A DNA stretch of 64,000 nt from Pseudoalteromonas arabiensis (GCF_001550155.1 NZ_LRUF01000026.1:1-64000); one strand, 5' to 3'; shown: positions 33,648 to 43,840, numbered from the stretch's first letter. A program made the numbers and translations. The notes: generated by a model from the sequence alone, not told the origin.

Positions 33648-35330
33648 TTATAGCAAGCTGTTACGTATGGTAAGGATATGCCTGATTTGATCCCAACGCA
33701 AAAGCCCCATAATTTGCTGGTTATCCAGTAGGTTATAAATATATACAGCACCACTTCGTTTATCTTTTAATAGATCAAATGCATCGGCAAGTGTTGCTTG
33801 GCTACTTAAACCATTCAAACTGACATACTTTATATTACTACTTTGGTCAGACATTAGGCTTAAGTCATACTCTGCAAGGCGATAGCCATTTTCATCATCA
33901 TGAACAATCAATGGCGTTTGACTATCTAAAGCGTCTAATGACTCTTTTATTTGTTCTTTATCGTCGCTGTATAGCAGTTTAAATTGTTCATCCATTTCTT
34001 CCATCACTCCAACCTTCTGTAATGCTTCGGTTGCAGGGGATATTTGATATTCAAGCCCTTGAAAGTCTAGTTGCTGCATAAAGATAGAACGATTGCCAAA
34101 AAATTGCAGAGCAGTAACATACGCAGAAGAAATAACTAACATGGCAGGAACAATAATTTCAGGACTGGATGTTAGCTCCATTACCGTTGTTAGTGCTGCA
34201 AGAGGGGCGTGCAGGGTGGCCGCTAATAAGCCTGCCATGCCAAGCATGCTATAGGTGCCCGCAATATCTGTTCCTGGGCTAATAAATTGAGCAAAAAATG
34301 CCATTAAGGTACCCATTAATACGCCCAAACCAATCACGGGGCCAATAATACCGCCGGGGATCCCTAGACCAATAGCAAAGAGTGTGGCAAGTAATTTAGC
34401 GATTAAAATCGTTGTTAAAAATTGCACATCATCAGGGGATTCAATGGCAATGGTGATGGCACTCATACCAGAGCCCATTGCATGAGGCACCATATAGGCA
34501 ATTAGCCCTGCAATTAAGCCTGCGAGTAATAAGCGAGGAAACATACTTAGCGGTTTAAAGGTACGAATAATCAACATTAAATTTTGATTAAATGCATAAG
34601 CGACTGCGCCTAGCGCCATGCCAAAAATAATTAAAAAAGGATAGTGCCAGCCACTTAGAGGGTTCATAGTGATAAGTGCAAGTTCAGATGCGTCACCAAA
34701 GACAAATTGAGTGGCTAAGGCGCCTGTAACCGCTGCGAGCATAATAGGCACAAAAATATGTACTTTGTATTCTCTCAGTACTACTTCCATTACAAAAATA
34801 ACGGCAGCAAGCGGGGTATTAAACGAGGCGGCAATGCCTGCAGCCACACCACAACCGCTGAGTGTGCGCATGGCATTATGGGGTAAATGTAGTTTATCTG
34901 CTAACAAGCTTGCACCGGTTGCGCCCATATGCACAGAAGGACCTTCTCGGCCAACAGAAAAACCACTGATTAAAGCGAGCGCACCACCAACAAATTGATT
35001 GACCGTGTTATACAGTGGCATATGACCATAATGCTTTTTTATCCGATGGATAACGAAAGGAATACCTAAACGGTAATGCTTAAAACCTGTTAGTGCTGCA
35101 AATAAAGCGATGACTAAGGCAGCACCAATCGGGAGAAGTACACGCTCTAGCGTGTCTAAGGTAGAGAAGTCATCGGGCTTTTCCAAAAAAAGACTTTGAA
35201 AAAACATAATTGTGAGGCGGAATAATATAATCAGTACTGCCGCAATTAATCCTGCGCAAACTCCTAGTAAGCACAATTGCACAGATGTTTTAGGCTTTGC
35301 TAGACGACGCCTCAGCGTTTCAAGCCACAT
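33648..35330 (-). CDS. ClC-family chloride channel/antiporter with CBS region
   Basis: A 560-residue protein. Residues 1-440 are the ClC membrane core, with GREGPSVHMGATGASLLA carrying the gating Glu and GIPGGIIGPVIGLGVLMG lining the pore. The gating Glu suggests a Cl-/H+ exchanger. The C-terminal 120 residues look like a CBS pair (ADAFDLLKDKRSGAVYIYN then IMGLLRWDQIR), though degenerate. It is the first gene of a likely two-gene operon with hemJ. Confidence 0.92.
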   Translation of the reverse strand: MWLETLRRRLAKPKTSVQLCLLGVCAGLIAAVLIILFRLTIMFFQSLFLEKPDDFSTLDTLERVLLPIGAALVIALFAALTGFKHYRLGIPFVIHRIKKHYGHMPLYNTVNQFVGGALALISGFSVGREGPSVHMGATGASLLADKLHLPHNAMRTLSGCGVAAGIAASFNTPLAAVIFVMEVVLREYKVHIFVPIMLAAVTGALATQFVFGDASELALITMNPLSGWHYPFLIIFGMALGAVAYAFNQNLMLIIRTFKPLSMFPRLLLAGLIAGLIAYMVPHAMGSGMSAITIAIESPDDVQFLTTILIAKLLATLFAIGLGIPGGIIGPVIGLGVLMGTLMAFFAQFISPGTDIAGTYSMLGMAGLLAATLHAPLAALTTVMELTSSPEIIVPAMLVISSAYVTALQFFGNRSIFMQQLDFQGLEYQISPATEALQKVGVMEEMDEQFKLLYSDDKEQIKESLDALDSQTPLIVHDDENGYRLAEYDLSLMSDQSSNIKYVSLNGLSSQATLADAFDLLKDKRSGAVYIYNLLDNQQIMGLLRWDQIRHILTIRNSLL

Positions 35331-35432
35331 GCATTTTTCCTCACAGCACTTTAGAGACGCAAGTTTAGCAAATCAAATTCACTAAGTCCTTGTGATTTTG
35401 CAAAATTATCTGCTTTAAACAAGTGCACAGAG

Positions 35433-37814
35433 TCACTGGGTTTTTATTCTTGTTGTTTTAAGCGAGCAATCTCGTTTTTGCTTATACATTTGCTCGTCGG
35501 CTTTTTTAAGAAGTTCGTCGAGAGACTTAGCATTATCAGGATAGACTGCATAACCCACACTTGCACTTATGTTTAACATACCCACTTCACTGATTATCGG
35601 CGCTTCTATCGCATTAATTAACCGCGTTAGAGCACGCTTTATATGTTCTTTATTTTCAACATCCGTTATCACAACAACAAATTCATCACCACCGATACGC
35701 GCCGTACAATCTGTTTTTCGTGCGGTTTCTTGCAATCGTTTTGCGATTTCTACAAGCACAAAGTCACCCATCAAATGGCCATAGGTATCGTTAATGGGTT
35801 TAAATTTATCAAGGTCAAAGTATAAGCAAGCTACTTTTGTTCCTGTTCGCTCTACACGAGCAAACTCATGCTTAAGGAATTTACTTAGTGCACTGCGGTT
35901 AGCTAAACCTGTGAGGTGATCTGTTTGGGCAAGCTGTCTGATCTTTTGCTCTGCTAAAACCCGTTTGGTGATATCAAAATTAACACCAATCATCCTATTT
36001 CCGTAGATTCTACCATCGGCATTTATGAAGCGTACTTGCCCGCTGGGGAGAACAATTTGAAATTCGGCATGAAAATCCTCGTTATTGAGAACTGCTAGTT
36101 TGAGTTTGTTTGTCACGGCTTCGTATTCATCAGGATGAAGCGTATTAGCCCATGCGGCATAATTACCATTAAACTGAGATTTGGGGATCTCAAATAAGGT
36201 ATGCATCCAATCATCCCAAATAAGTTCGTTGCTTTCAAAGTTCCACTCCCAAATTCCTATTTGGGCTGCATCGGCGGCCATTGACATTCTTTGATGTAAA
36301 TTATCAAGCTCTGTTTTGGCTTGCTTAAGCTCTGTTATATCCTCTGAAACATCGAGCAGGTACTGTGCTTTACCATGGCTATCTTTAATAGGGAGTTTAC
36401 GGGTACGAAGGTAGTGAGTTCGGCCGTCAATTGTAATAGGCTTTTCATCCAGTGTCAGAATATCGTTACTTGCAAGCACATCACGGTCTGTTTGCGCATA
36501 ACCAAGCGCATCTTCATCATTAAAAATGTCAAAGTCGTTAAGGCCGATCAGTTGTTCTTTAGTTTTCCCTAATAGTTGCTCGCCGGCCTTATTTACGTGG
36601 CTAAATGTTAAGTGCTCAGCTTCTTTTACAAACAACATAATAGGTAGGTTATCGAATATGGTTTGAGTAAATGCTTCTTGATTGTGGATATCACTCAAAT
36701 CTTTAATCGTGGCAACGTATGGGCCTATCTCCTTGTTACCTATTGAGCTGATTGTCATGGTAATTGGAAATGAGTTTTGGTTCGCTCTATGAGCATTTAA
36801 TAACTTGCTTTTACAAAAGCAACTTGATTGCTGGGATGTCGTTGATGAGGTATTTAAGATTAGCTCAAGTTCGGTTGATTTATCAGGGATGAGCGTATAG
36901 ATATGCTTACCGATTACTTCATTAGGCTTATAGCCAAAAACAGGCAAAACAGCAGGGTTAGCAAACTCGATGATACCCGTGTTATCAAAACTAATAACGA
37001 CATCTTGCACAGTATTCAGTACGGCTTTTAGTTTAGCGGAAAGTAAGCTTCTTGCTCTAAGCTCTACTACACTCAGTACTAAAAGACTTAACGCCAGTAG
37101 TACAGAAATGACAAGCTGAGCCAGCGTTGAGCTATCGTGACTCGTAGTATAAACGGTTTGCTCGGTTGCATAGACCGACATAGCAATCATACCGATGTAA
37201 TGCATACCTGAAATAGCACTACCCATCACAATAGCCACTAACATATTCATGCGTACTTGATGTATTTTTTGGGCTTGTCGGAGGTCATTTATTTTTAGGG
37301 CAATGCCAGAAAGAATGATTGCCACAAAAATTGATAATGAAAACAGCTTTGGCTCATAAGCCATATGAGCGGGCATCATCATTGCCATCATACCGACAAA
37401 GTGCATACTGCCAATTCCTGCTCCCATTAGAACGCTTCGAAAAATAAGCCCTTTTATATGGCTGAGTGAAGTTGAAAGTACAATATAACTGGCAAACACA
37501 CTTGGCAGTACAGATACTAAGGTTATTGTGGTGTTGTACTCTACATTTATCGGTAATGTATAAGCAAGCATACCGATAAAGTGCATACCCCAAATACCGA
37601 TACCCAAAAAGCAGGCTGCCATTACAGTCCATACCAAGCTTTCATTTTTAAGGTGAGAACTTTTGATTCGTGCCGATAGTAAAAAAGAAATATAAGAGGC
37701 GAATACGGCGGTAAGTACTGAGGCTATGACAAGCAAAGTATCATATTGTGCGGGGATTATTTGCGCACTATTTAAGTCAGAGCTAATAAAATGAAGCCTC
37801 AAATGGTCAAACAC
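35433..37814 (-). CDS. MHYT-PAS-GGDEF diguanylate cyclase
   Basis: A 793-residue membrane sensor. The N-terminal part (1-250) is an integral MHYT domain with MHFIGM, MHFVGM and MHYIGM motifs, which is a predicted metal-binding gas or redox sensor. PAS domains follow (about 260-390, 385-500 and 505-620), then the GGDEF domain (about 630-785) with the active site GGDEF in ARIGGDEFVVVI. The inhibitory RxxD site is intact as RKTD, nine residues before it. No EAL domain is present. It is a single gene; c-di-GMP output is expected to be product-inhibited, unlike the 22926 protein. Confidence 0.92.
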   Translation of the reverse strand: MFDHLRLHFISSDLNSAQIIPAQYDTLLVIASVLTAVFASYISFLLSARIKSSHLKNESLVWTVMAACFLGIGIWGMHFIGMLAYTLPINVEYNTTITLVSVLPSVFASYIVLSTSLSHIKGLIFRSVLMGAGIGSMHFVGMMAMMMPAHMAYEPKLFSLSIFVAIILSGIALKINDLRQAQKIHQVRMNMLVAIVMGSAISGMHYIGMIAMSVYATEQTVYTTSHDSSTLAQLVISVLLALSLLVLSVVELRARSLLSAKLKAVLNTVQDVVISFDNTGIIEFANPAVLPVFGYKPNEVIGKHIYTLIPDKSTELELILNTSSTTSQQSSCFCKSKLLNAHRANQNSFPITMTISSIGNKEIGPYVATIKDLSDIHNQEAFTQTIFDNLPIMLFVKEAEHLTFSHVNKAGEQLLGKTKEQLIGLNDFDIFNDEDALGYAQTDRDVLASNDILTLDEKPITIDGRTHYLRTRKLPIKDSHGKAQYLLDVSEDITELKQAKTELDNLHQRMSMAADAAQIGIWEWNFESNELIWDDWMHTLFEIPKSQFNGNYAAWANTLHPDEYEAVTNKLKLAVLNNEDFHAEFQIVLPSGQVRFINADGRIYGNRMIGVNFDITKRVLAEQKIRQLAQTDHLTGLANRSALSKFLKHEFARVERTGTKVACLYFDLDKFKPINDTYGHLMGDFVLVEIAKRLQETARKTDCTARIGGDEFVVVITDVENKEHIKRALTRLINAIEAPIISEVGMLNISASVGYAVYPDNAKSLDELLKKADEQMYKQKRDCSLKTTRIKTQ

Positions 37815-37992
37815 TGTGATACTCTCTCACCGCTTACTTTAATTAATTAAAAAGTTGTATAAATTAAACTTAGTTCAATGCAAATGACTTGGCTAATACG
37901 TACTTGCAAATACTTATGAGTCTATGTCGATACTTGATTAAAATACTCGGGTATTAGATAATTACAGCATTATAGATTTTGAGGGGTTTGGT

Positions 37993-38331
37993 ATGTCTGA
38001 AGAGTTGCCAATTAAGTTCAGTGATGCAGCTGCTGTTCGCGTTAAACAGTTAATTGAAGAAGAAGAGAATCCAGATCTAAAACTACGTGTTTATGTGACA
38101 GGTGGTGGATGTTCGGGTTTTCAATATGGTTTTACCTTTGATGAAAAGGCCAACCCTGGCGATTTAGAAATTGTAAAAAATGGCGTTACCTTAGTGATTG
38201 ACCCTATGAGTATTCAATACCTCGTTGATGGAACGGTCGATTACACCGAAGGACTCGAAGGGGCACGCTTTTTTGTAAACAACCCCAACGCTACCACAAC
38301 CTGTGGTTGCGGAGCTAGCTTCAGCGTTTAA
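37993..38331 (+). CDS. erpA: Iron-sulfur cluster insertion protein
   Basis: An A-type Fe-S carrier (112 aa) that delivers clusters to apoproteins, including IspG/H in E. coli. The three cluster cysteines are at 40 (TGGGCSGFQYGF), 104 and 106 (TTTCGCGASFSV). ErpA rather than IscA is favoured because no isc genes are near and it stands alone. A GAGGGG site lies shortly before the ATG. Confidence 0.92.
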   Translation: MSEELPIKFSDAAAVRVKQLIEEEENPDLKLRVYVTGGGCSGFQYGFTFDEKANPGDLEIVKNGVTLVIDPMSIQYLVDGTVDYTEGLEGARFFVNNPNATTTCGCGASFSV

Positions 38332-38342
38332 CGGATTTTATG

Positions 38343-38367
38343 AAAAGCCATGTGATATGGCTTTTTT
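38343..38367 (+). terminator. Terminator of erpA
   Basis: AAAAGCCAT / ATGGCTTTTTT stem 11 bases after the stop. Confidence 0.88.
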
Positions 38368-38561
38368 ATTGCTTTAATTTCTACATCATCCTGCCTTTAT
38401 TCTTAGTGCTGATCTTAGCAATGGCTTTTCGCTTAGAAAAAATTTTGAAAATGAAAACAGCGTTAATAGAAACGCTTGCCTTTCGTATATGATTATACCG
38501 CGAAGCTGAGCTTCGTTAATAAGTACCATTCACCAAGTAGTTATTATAAATGTTAGCGCTA

Positions 38562-38735
38562 CTAGCTTTGGGTAACCTGAATCATTAACAGGAAAAACCC
38601 TAATACCAGTGCTGAGGCGATTAAAATATAGATAAATCCTCGTTTGCCTTGCTTAATAGGTATACGATTTTGCTTTAGAAATAGGTACCAGATGACACAC
38701 AGTACAATTGGCAACAAAAATAATATTCGAAACAT
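38562..38735 (-). CDS. Small two-helix membrane protein, unknown
   Basis: 57 residues read as MFRILFLLPIVLCVIWYLFL, then a basic loop (KQNRIPIKQGKRG), then YILIASALVLGFFLLMI. The AAGG site sits 8 bases before the ATG. The two-hydrophobic-helix layout with positive residues in the loop is very unlikely by chance and supports a real gene. I do not recognise a family. The orientation is opposite to erpA. Confidence 0.65.
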   Translation of the reverse strand: MFRILFLLPIVLCVIWYLFLKQNRIPIKQGKRGFIYILIASALVLGFFLLMIQVTQS

Positions 38736-39049
38736 TTTCTAGCCTTTTTCAGTATTTACGTACACTTTAAGCATAAGTATGCAATTTTAAAAGCTATATT
38801 TATAGTTAACACGGTTCCAATTGATCGATTTTTTGGTACAGTTAAGCAACTAATAATAGAGCATCTGCTTTAATTTTAGCTTTAAAACTAGACTTGCTAA
38901 GCAAAGCAGTCTATACCTGAAACGTGGACATTTGTATAATTATTAATTCACAGAAAAAATTATTAGTATATAATGTATCCAAGAGTGAGACGGGCAAAAT
39001 TTCACTCTTAATTAATTAACTTAAATCATCTAGTAGGAGATGTATTTTT
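38736..39049. other. Intergenic region before the XRE regulator
   Basis: About 310 AT-rich bases. Several A/T-rich promoter-like boxes (for example TATAATGT near 38969) and a CACTCT-type direct pair (AGAGTGAGACGGG ... TTTCACTCT) near 38982-39008 are visible. No coding sequence. Confidence 0.4.
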
Positions 39050-39289
39050 ATGATGGGTAAAACAGTTTCTTCTGAAGAAAACTCAAAACTAACGAAATGG
39101 CTTAAAACAAAACGCCATGAGAAAGGCCATACAATGCGCAGCCTTGCTCAAGTTTTAGGAACGCCACATTCATTCATTGGTAAAATTGAAAACCAAGAAC
39201 GTCGTTTAGACGTTATTGAATTTATGCGTTACTGTGATGCTTTGGAAGTAGACCCATACGAAGGTCTTAATCTATTAAAAGACGCTTAA
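39050..39289 (+). CDS. XRE-family helix-turn-helix protein
   Basis: A 79-residue protein that is almost all one Cro/C1-type HTH domain: LKTKRHEKGHTMRSLAQVLG, then TPHSFIGKIENQERRLDVIE with the recognition helix, and FMRYCDALEVDP. AGGAG precedes the start; a second ATG follows the first directly. It has no ligand or dimerisation extension and no adjacent toxin, so it may act alone or repress itself; the inverted CACTCT/AGAGTG pair upstream is a possible operator. Targets unknown. Confidence 0.85.
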   Translation: MMGKTVSSEENSKLTKWLKTKRHEKGHTMRSLAQVLGTPHSFIGKIENQERRLDVIEFMRYCDALEVDPYEGLNLLKDA

Positions 39290-39393
39290 TTTGCTGTTAC
39301 TAATACATTTTTAGTAATACAATTAGTGCATGGATGCACTAAACAGTCATCCTCACTTTTCTGTCTATTTCAATTACATCTTTATATTTTTTG

Positions 39394-40773
39394 TTAATTA
39401 TCTCGGTGATAATTGTTCTCTAACGCATAAAGTTTGTGGCGGATTAAGAATAAAAATACCAGCGAAGGGATAACCATGAGTGCTGTTAGTACAAAAAACA
39501 GTGCCCAGTTACCTAAAAGCCAATCATCTATCACAACACCACTGTAGCTGGACAAGAGTGTTCTGCCTAAGTTTCCAAGTGACGCTAAAAGTGCATAATG
39601 AGTTGCGCTAAAGGCGCGATCACATAGCATAGAAATAAAGGCGACCATTGCCACCAGTGACCAAGCCTGTGTAAAGCCGTCAATGATAATTGCAAAAGCA
39701 TAGAGGCTTAATTTAGGGCCTGCAATCGCAATCCAAGCAAATGCAAGGTTAGATGCTGCCATAGCAATGCCGCTAATGAATAAGCCTTTTACGATACCGT
39801 AGCGTTGATTGAATAGGCTCCCGACGAAAGTAAAAGCGATGGTAAGAATCGCAGTGCCTACTTTTGAGAAGGTGGCAATATCACTGTTGCTAAAGCCCAC
39901 TTCTTTATAAAACACAATCGACATTCGCCCAAGAAAGGCTTCGCCAATTTTAAATAGGAAGATAAACGCTAAAAGTGCGAGCGCTGTTTTTACACCATTG
40001 CGTGCAAAAAAGGTTCTAAATGGATCAAACACGGTGACCGCTAACCAAGCAATTACTTTTGCAAATCGCGTTTGTTCTACACCGACAAGTTTTTGCTGAT
40101 AGGTAGACTCAAGTTCAGCCTGAATAACTTCACGATTAGATTCGGGCTCTTTTGCCCAAAGTACACTACCCATTAATAGCAACATGATAACGGATAAGAA
40201 AAAGTAAACTTGAGGCCAATCAATAGAGGGGATATCAGCCATGTAGAAGGGGAGTGCCCCTAGCAAAGCATAACCACTCCACCAACCTGATGTTGCCATG
40301 GCTGCAGCCGCCGTGGCTTTATGGCTTTCATTTTCACTTAAAGTATCGATACGAAACGCATCAATGGCGATGTCTTGAGTCGCAGAGGCAACCGCAATGA
40401 CTAAGCACAGCGCGGCGGCAAACCAAAGGTTCGCTTTGATATCGAGCCCTGCAAGTGAAAAGGTGCCTATAAAAATTATTGATTGGCATAGTAAAATCCA
40501 GCTGCGGCGCTGACCAAGCCAGTTAAATAAAATTGGCAGTTTTACGCGGTCAACCAAAGGTGACCATAAAAAGTTAATACTGTACGCCCCAAATACAATG
40601 CCAAATAGGCCGATCATACTTCGGCTGAGGCCTTCATCTTTTAGCCACGCAGACATGACAGAACCAATGAGTACCCACGGAAAGCCACTGCTGATCCCAA
40701 ACAGAAAAATATTGATTAAGCGTTTGTCTTTAAAGTACGAAAAATACTCTGAAACAGAAAGCGTCTTTGTCAT
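39394..40773 (-). CDS. ampG: MFS transporter, AmpG-like
   Basis: A 459-residue major facilitator with twelve predicted helices. The N-terminal FLFGISSGFPWVLIGSVMSAWLKDEG region and SINFLWSPLVDRVKLP loop are typical of AmpG, which imports GlcNAc-anhydroMurNAc muropeptides for recycling and indirectly controls beta-lactamase. Related acetyl-CoA-type permeases share the fold. It is the last gene of a minus-strand group after yajG and a cyclophilin; this yajG-ampG proximity is also seen in E. coli and supports the call. Confidence 0.85.
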   Translation of the reverse strand: MTKTLSVSEYFSYFKDKRLINIFLFGISSGFPWVLIGSVMSAWLKDEGLSRSMIGLFGIVFGAYSINFLWSPLVDRVKLPILFNWLGQRRSWILLCQSIIFIGTFSLAGLDIKANLWFAAALCLVIAVASATQDIAIDAFRIDTLSENESHKATAAAAMATSGWWSGYALLGALPFYMADIPSIDWPQVYFFLSVIMLLLMGSVLWAKEPESNREVIQAELESTYQQKLVGVEQTRFAKVIAWLAVTVFDPFRTFFARNGVKTALALLAFIFLFKIGEAFLGRMSIVFYKEVGFSNSDIATFSKVGTAILTIAFTFVGSLFNQRYGIVKGLFISGIAMAASNLAFAWIAIAGPKLSLYAFAIIIDGFTQAWSLVAMVAFISMLCDRAFSATHYALLASLGNLGRTLLSSYSGVVIDDWLLGNWALFFVLTALMVIPSLVFLFLIRHKLYALENNYHRDN

Positions 40774-40815
40774 AGTACTGCCATATGAGTGGGGCGATGA
40801 GCTCGCTTGTTATTT

Positions 40816-41436
40816 TTATAGTGCAGTGGGTTCAATCATTTTTACATTTAAGATAACCACAGGCGTTTTGGGTACGAAGCTGTAACCTATTTTTTCGTTA
40901 TAAGCCGTTTCCACACGCATAATTTTATCCAGTGTTTCATAGCCATCCATAACCATGCCAAATACAGCAAATCCCCAGTCACGACCGGGGTTTAAATGAT
41001 CATTGTCATCCATATTAAAAAAGAATTGGCGTGTCCCTGAGTGTGGTTGTCTGTCTTGATAAGCCATGGCGATACTATACATATCATTTTTTAAACCATT
41101 CCCGCTCTCATTAAAAATAGGATCGTACTCGTGTAGGCCATCGTAATCTTTATCGTAGCCACCGCCTTGAATAACGAAATCTCGTTCGTTGTCTTCATCA
41201 CGTTCTACACGATGAAATACACTCCCTTTGTAGCTACCATCAGCGACATAAGTTAAGAAGTTGTTGACTGTGATAGGGGCGCGAGAACGGTCCATTTCTA
41301 CTATGATGCTACCGAGTGTGGTGACAATTTCGACACGAGGAAACATGTTGTCTTTTTGGATGAACTTACCCTCAGTTGCACTGAAGGTGTTCTGGCTGAA
41401 CAGTAAGATAAAACTAAGTATAAAAATGCGCTTCAT
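40816..41436 (-). CDS. Periplasmic cyclophilin-type peptidyl-prolyl isomerase
   Basis: 206 residues with a signal peptide (about 19 residues, ending NTFSA). The cyclophilin core is RSRAPITVNNFLTYVADGSY, GSVFHRV, FVIQGGGYDKD and QFFFNMDDNDHLNPG. The bacterial PpiA-type loop is present. It sits 2 bases after yajG and 42 bases before ampG in one direction. Role: prolyl isomerisation of exported proteins. Confidence 0.92.
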   Translation of the reverse strand: MKRIFILSFILLFSQNTFSATEGKFIQKDNMFPRVEIVTTLGSIIVEMDRSRAPITVNNFLTYVADGSYKGSVFHRVERDEDNERDFVIQGGGYDKDYDGLHEYDPIFNESGNGLKNDMYSIAMAYQDRQPHSGTRQFFFNMDDNDHLNPGRDWGFAVFGMVMDGYETLDKIMRVETAYNEKIGYSFVPKTPVVILNVKMIEPTAL

Positions 41437-41438
41437 AG

Positions 41439-41990
41439 TTAACCTTCCAAATAAGCGATTAATTCTGGGTCAGATACAATGCGGGTAATTAGTTGTTCAG
41501 TCAACTTATTAAGCTGACTCTCAATTTTTGCTCTATCGTGTCTTAATGGCCCTTCAAGGTTTGCATTACCACGGTAAACTTTACTAAAGTTACTGTTACT
41601 TCTTATTACGCGAATACCCAGCTCAATATTGGCATGACTCGTGTGTGTCATCATTTTTTCGGTGACGATCGCTTGTAATGCATGAATATCTAATTCAAAT
41701 CGTGTTGTCGCAAGGTTAGAGATACTGGCACCATTTCGGCTAAGGGCGCTATCAAGAGTGCTTTTTACCGATTCAGTCAGGCCTGGACTTGCCAATGTTT
41801 TTACTTTATCTGATTCAATAATTTTTAGGGTTACATTATCACCACGCAAATCAATGACGCTAGTACTGATATTTGCATTGATGGATGCAACCTTACCGCC
41901 TTTATAAACAGGGTTTAAGATCAGTTGGTTAGGTTGGTTACTACACGCTGTTAGCGCAACTAACATGCTTAAAAGAAGTATTTTTTTCAT
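41439..41990 (-). CDS. yajG: YajG-family lipoprotein
   Basis: 183 residues. The lipobox LTAC at about residues 13-16 follows a short hydrophobic signal, so Cys16 should be lipidated. The body (NPVYKGGKVASINANISTS, VIDLRGDN) matches what I know of YajG, an outer-membrane-anchored lipoprotein of unknown function. It lies between rlmG and the cyclophilin gene; ampG follows, as in E. coli. Confidence 0.8.
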   Translation of the reverse strand: MKKILLLSMLVALTACSNQPNQLILNPVYKGGKVASINANISTSVIDLRGDNVTLKIIESDKVKTLASPGLTESVKSTLDSALSRNGASISNLATTRFELDIHALQAIVTEKMMTHTSHANIELGIRVIRSNSNFSKVYRGNANLEGPLRHDRAKIESQLNKLTEQLITRIVSDPELIAYLEG

Positions 41991-42003
41991 TTATATTGCT
42001 CCA

Positions 42004-43140
42004 TTAAGTTGTCTTTTTTGCACTTAAAACAACAAACTTTTTATTTGAACCCAATAGTTTACAGTTGCCGAACATGCGTTTTAGTTTTTCATGATAATCG
42101 AGGTGACGATTACCTATTATTCTTAATTCACCACCTTGTTTAAGTGCCTGCTTAGCTTGTTTAAACATCTGCCAAGCAATGTGATCGGTCACAGCTTGCG
42201 CTTGATGAAAAGGGGGGTTGCACAAAACAAGATCTGCACTTTGCGGCTCAAAATCTGTTAAACAATCATTTTGAATAAATTCACAGTTAGCTAATTGCTC
42301 AGGTAAATTACTTTGTATATTTAGGCGTGCAGATTCAACTGCCATGTATGATTCATCAACAAAGGTGACATGTGCTTTGGGGCAGCGTTTGAGTGTCATC
42401 AGTCCAATCACGCCATTGCCACAGCCCAAATCAATGATGTGGCGTGCTTTACTGGTTTGTGGCAAGTAGTTAAAGAAAAAGCGAGCGCCAATATCTAAAG
42501 AATCACGAGAGAAAACATTGGCGTGATTTTGAATCTCAAACTCACTGCCTTCAAGTGGCCAGCTTACAGGAAATGCAGCTTGTTTATTGAGTTGGCTCGT
42601 TTTACTGATGATTAAGCGAGATTTCTTAACGGCTAAACTTGTTGATGTTTCGCCAATGAATTGGCTAAACGCTTTAATTGTCGAGTTATGAATGTCTTTG
42701 GTTTTGCCTGCTGCAATTATGTCAACATCTTTAGGTAGCGCGGCACTGATTGCAGCAAGTTGATGTTGTAAATAGCCTAAATTTCGTGGCACTTTTAAGA
42801 TCACTAAATCAACCTTGTTTGGTAATGCCTCTAAAGAGTTTAATTGCGTCAATGAGCTTGTTTCTAAGCCATTTGCTTGTAAATTGTAATATGTTGCTTG
42901 ATGACTAATATACGAATCATTAACTGAATAAGTGGTTAATTGATTAAACGCACAAGCCAATGCACCAAAGCTGTCATTTAAAATCAGGATTGAATTTGCC
43001 TGCGCATGATGCTCCCGTACATAAGTGACAAGGTACTCATCGGCAGAGTCCCAAGCTTGTAGGCTGCGATTTTTTTGATCTAATGGAAAACGTTCTAGGG
43101 TATAGGTATTATCGCCGAGTTGTACTTGGGTGGTCATCAT
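42004..43140 (-). CDS. rlmG: 23S rRNA (guanine1835-N2)-methyltransferase
   Basis: SAM-dependent methylation of G1835 in 23S rRNA. The C-terminal methyltransferase domain has the SAM motif IIDLGCGNGVIGLMTLKR and the catalytic LVLCNPPFHQ; the N-terminal half is a degenerate duplicate, as in RlmG/RsmC. At 378 aa the length matches. The start is the ATG at 43140 (or 43137); an upstream frame extension lacks support. It is the first gene of the minus-strand group and is divergent from the AlkB-like gene by 39 bases. Confidence 0.93.
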   Translation of the reverse strand: MMTTQVQLGDNTYTLERFPLDQKNRSLQAWDSADEYLVTYVREHHAQANSILILNDSFGALACAFNQLTTYSVNDSYISHQATYYNLQANGLETSSLTQLNSLEALPNKVDLVILKVPRNLGYLQHQLAAISAALPKDVDIIAAGKTKDIHNSTIKAFSQFIGETSTSLAVKKSRLIISKTSQLNKQAAFPVSWPLEGSEFEIQNHANVFSRDSLDIGARFFFNYLPQTSKARHIIDLGCGNGVIGLMTLKRCPKAHVTFVDESYMAVESARLNIQSNLPEQLANCEFIQNDCLTDFEPQSADLVLCNPPFHQAQAVTDHIAWQMFKQAKQALKQGGELRIIGNRHLDYHEKLKRMFGNCKLLGSNKKFVVLSAKKTT

Positions 43141-43179
43141 GGTTTTAGGGTAAGTATTTAAGTATGGGTAAATTCTAAC

Positions 43180-43767
43180 ATGCAACAGCCAAACGCCAAG
43201 CCTAATCATTTACCTGAAGGGTTTTATTATCAACAGAAAGCGTTGAGTGCTCAAAAAAGTCTCGATTTGTTTTATTTTTTACAGCAACATTTAAATTGGC
43301 AACAGCCCAATATCACTGTTTTTGGTAAAACCCATCCTATTCCTCGTTTGCAGTGCTTTATCGCTGATGAGCAGATTAACTATGCTTATTCAGGCACACA
43401 GCTTGTGGTTGAACCTTGGCCTGAGGTGCTTGATGCAATGCGAAAGCGCTTATCCCAACAATTACGCATTCCATTTAATGCGTTGTTGGTAAATTTATAT
43501 CGTGACGGTCAAGATTGTATGGGATGGCATAGTGATGATGAAAAAGAGCTTGGTGAGCAGCCGACTATTGCGTCTATTTCACTGGGGGCTGAGCGGATAT
43601 TTAAAATTAAGCACAAACACAGTAATGAAAAACAGAGTATCGTGCTGCAAAGTGGTAGCTGCTTAATAATGAATGGCTTTAGTCAACGTGACTATCAACA
43701 CAGCTTGCCAAAGCAGCAAAAGCTAATGCATCCCCGTATTAATTTAACCTTTCGCTCGATAATATAA
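43180..43767 (+). CDS. AlkB-like 2-oxoglutarate/Fe(II) oxygenase
   Basis: 195 residues with the dioxygenase ligands His/Asp in MGWHSDDEKEL and the distal His in YQHSLPKQQ, plus the oxoglutarate Arg in PRINLTFRSI. The fold matches small AlkB2-type alkylated-DNA repair enzymes. The ATG is 39 bases from the divergent rlmG start, so one short promoter region serves both. Confidence 0.9.
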   Translation: MQQPNAKPNHLPEGFYYQQKALSAQKSLDLFYFLQQHLNWQQPNITVFGKTHPIPRLQCFIADEQINYAYSGTQLVVEPWPEVLDAMRKRLSQQLRIPFNALLVNLYRDGQDCMGWHSDDEKELGEQPTIASISLGAERIFKIKHKHSNEKQSIVLQSGSCLIMNGFSQRDYQHSLPKQQKLMHPRINLTFRSII

Positions 43768-43840
43768 AATTATTGGTAAAATGAGTCATCCCCTTGATAT
43801 AGTGACGACCAATTATTTTGCTATTAAAGGTCTATGACAC

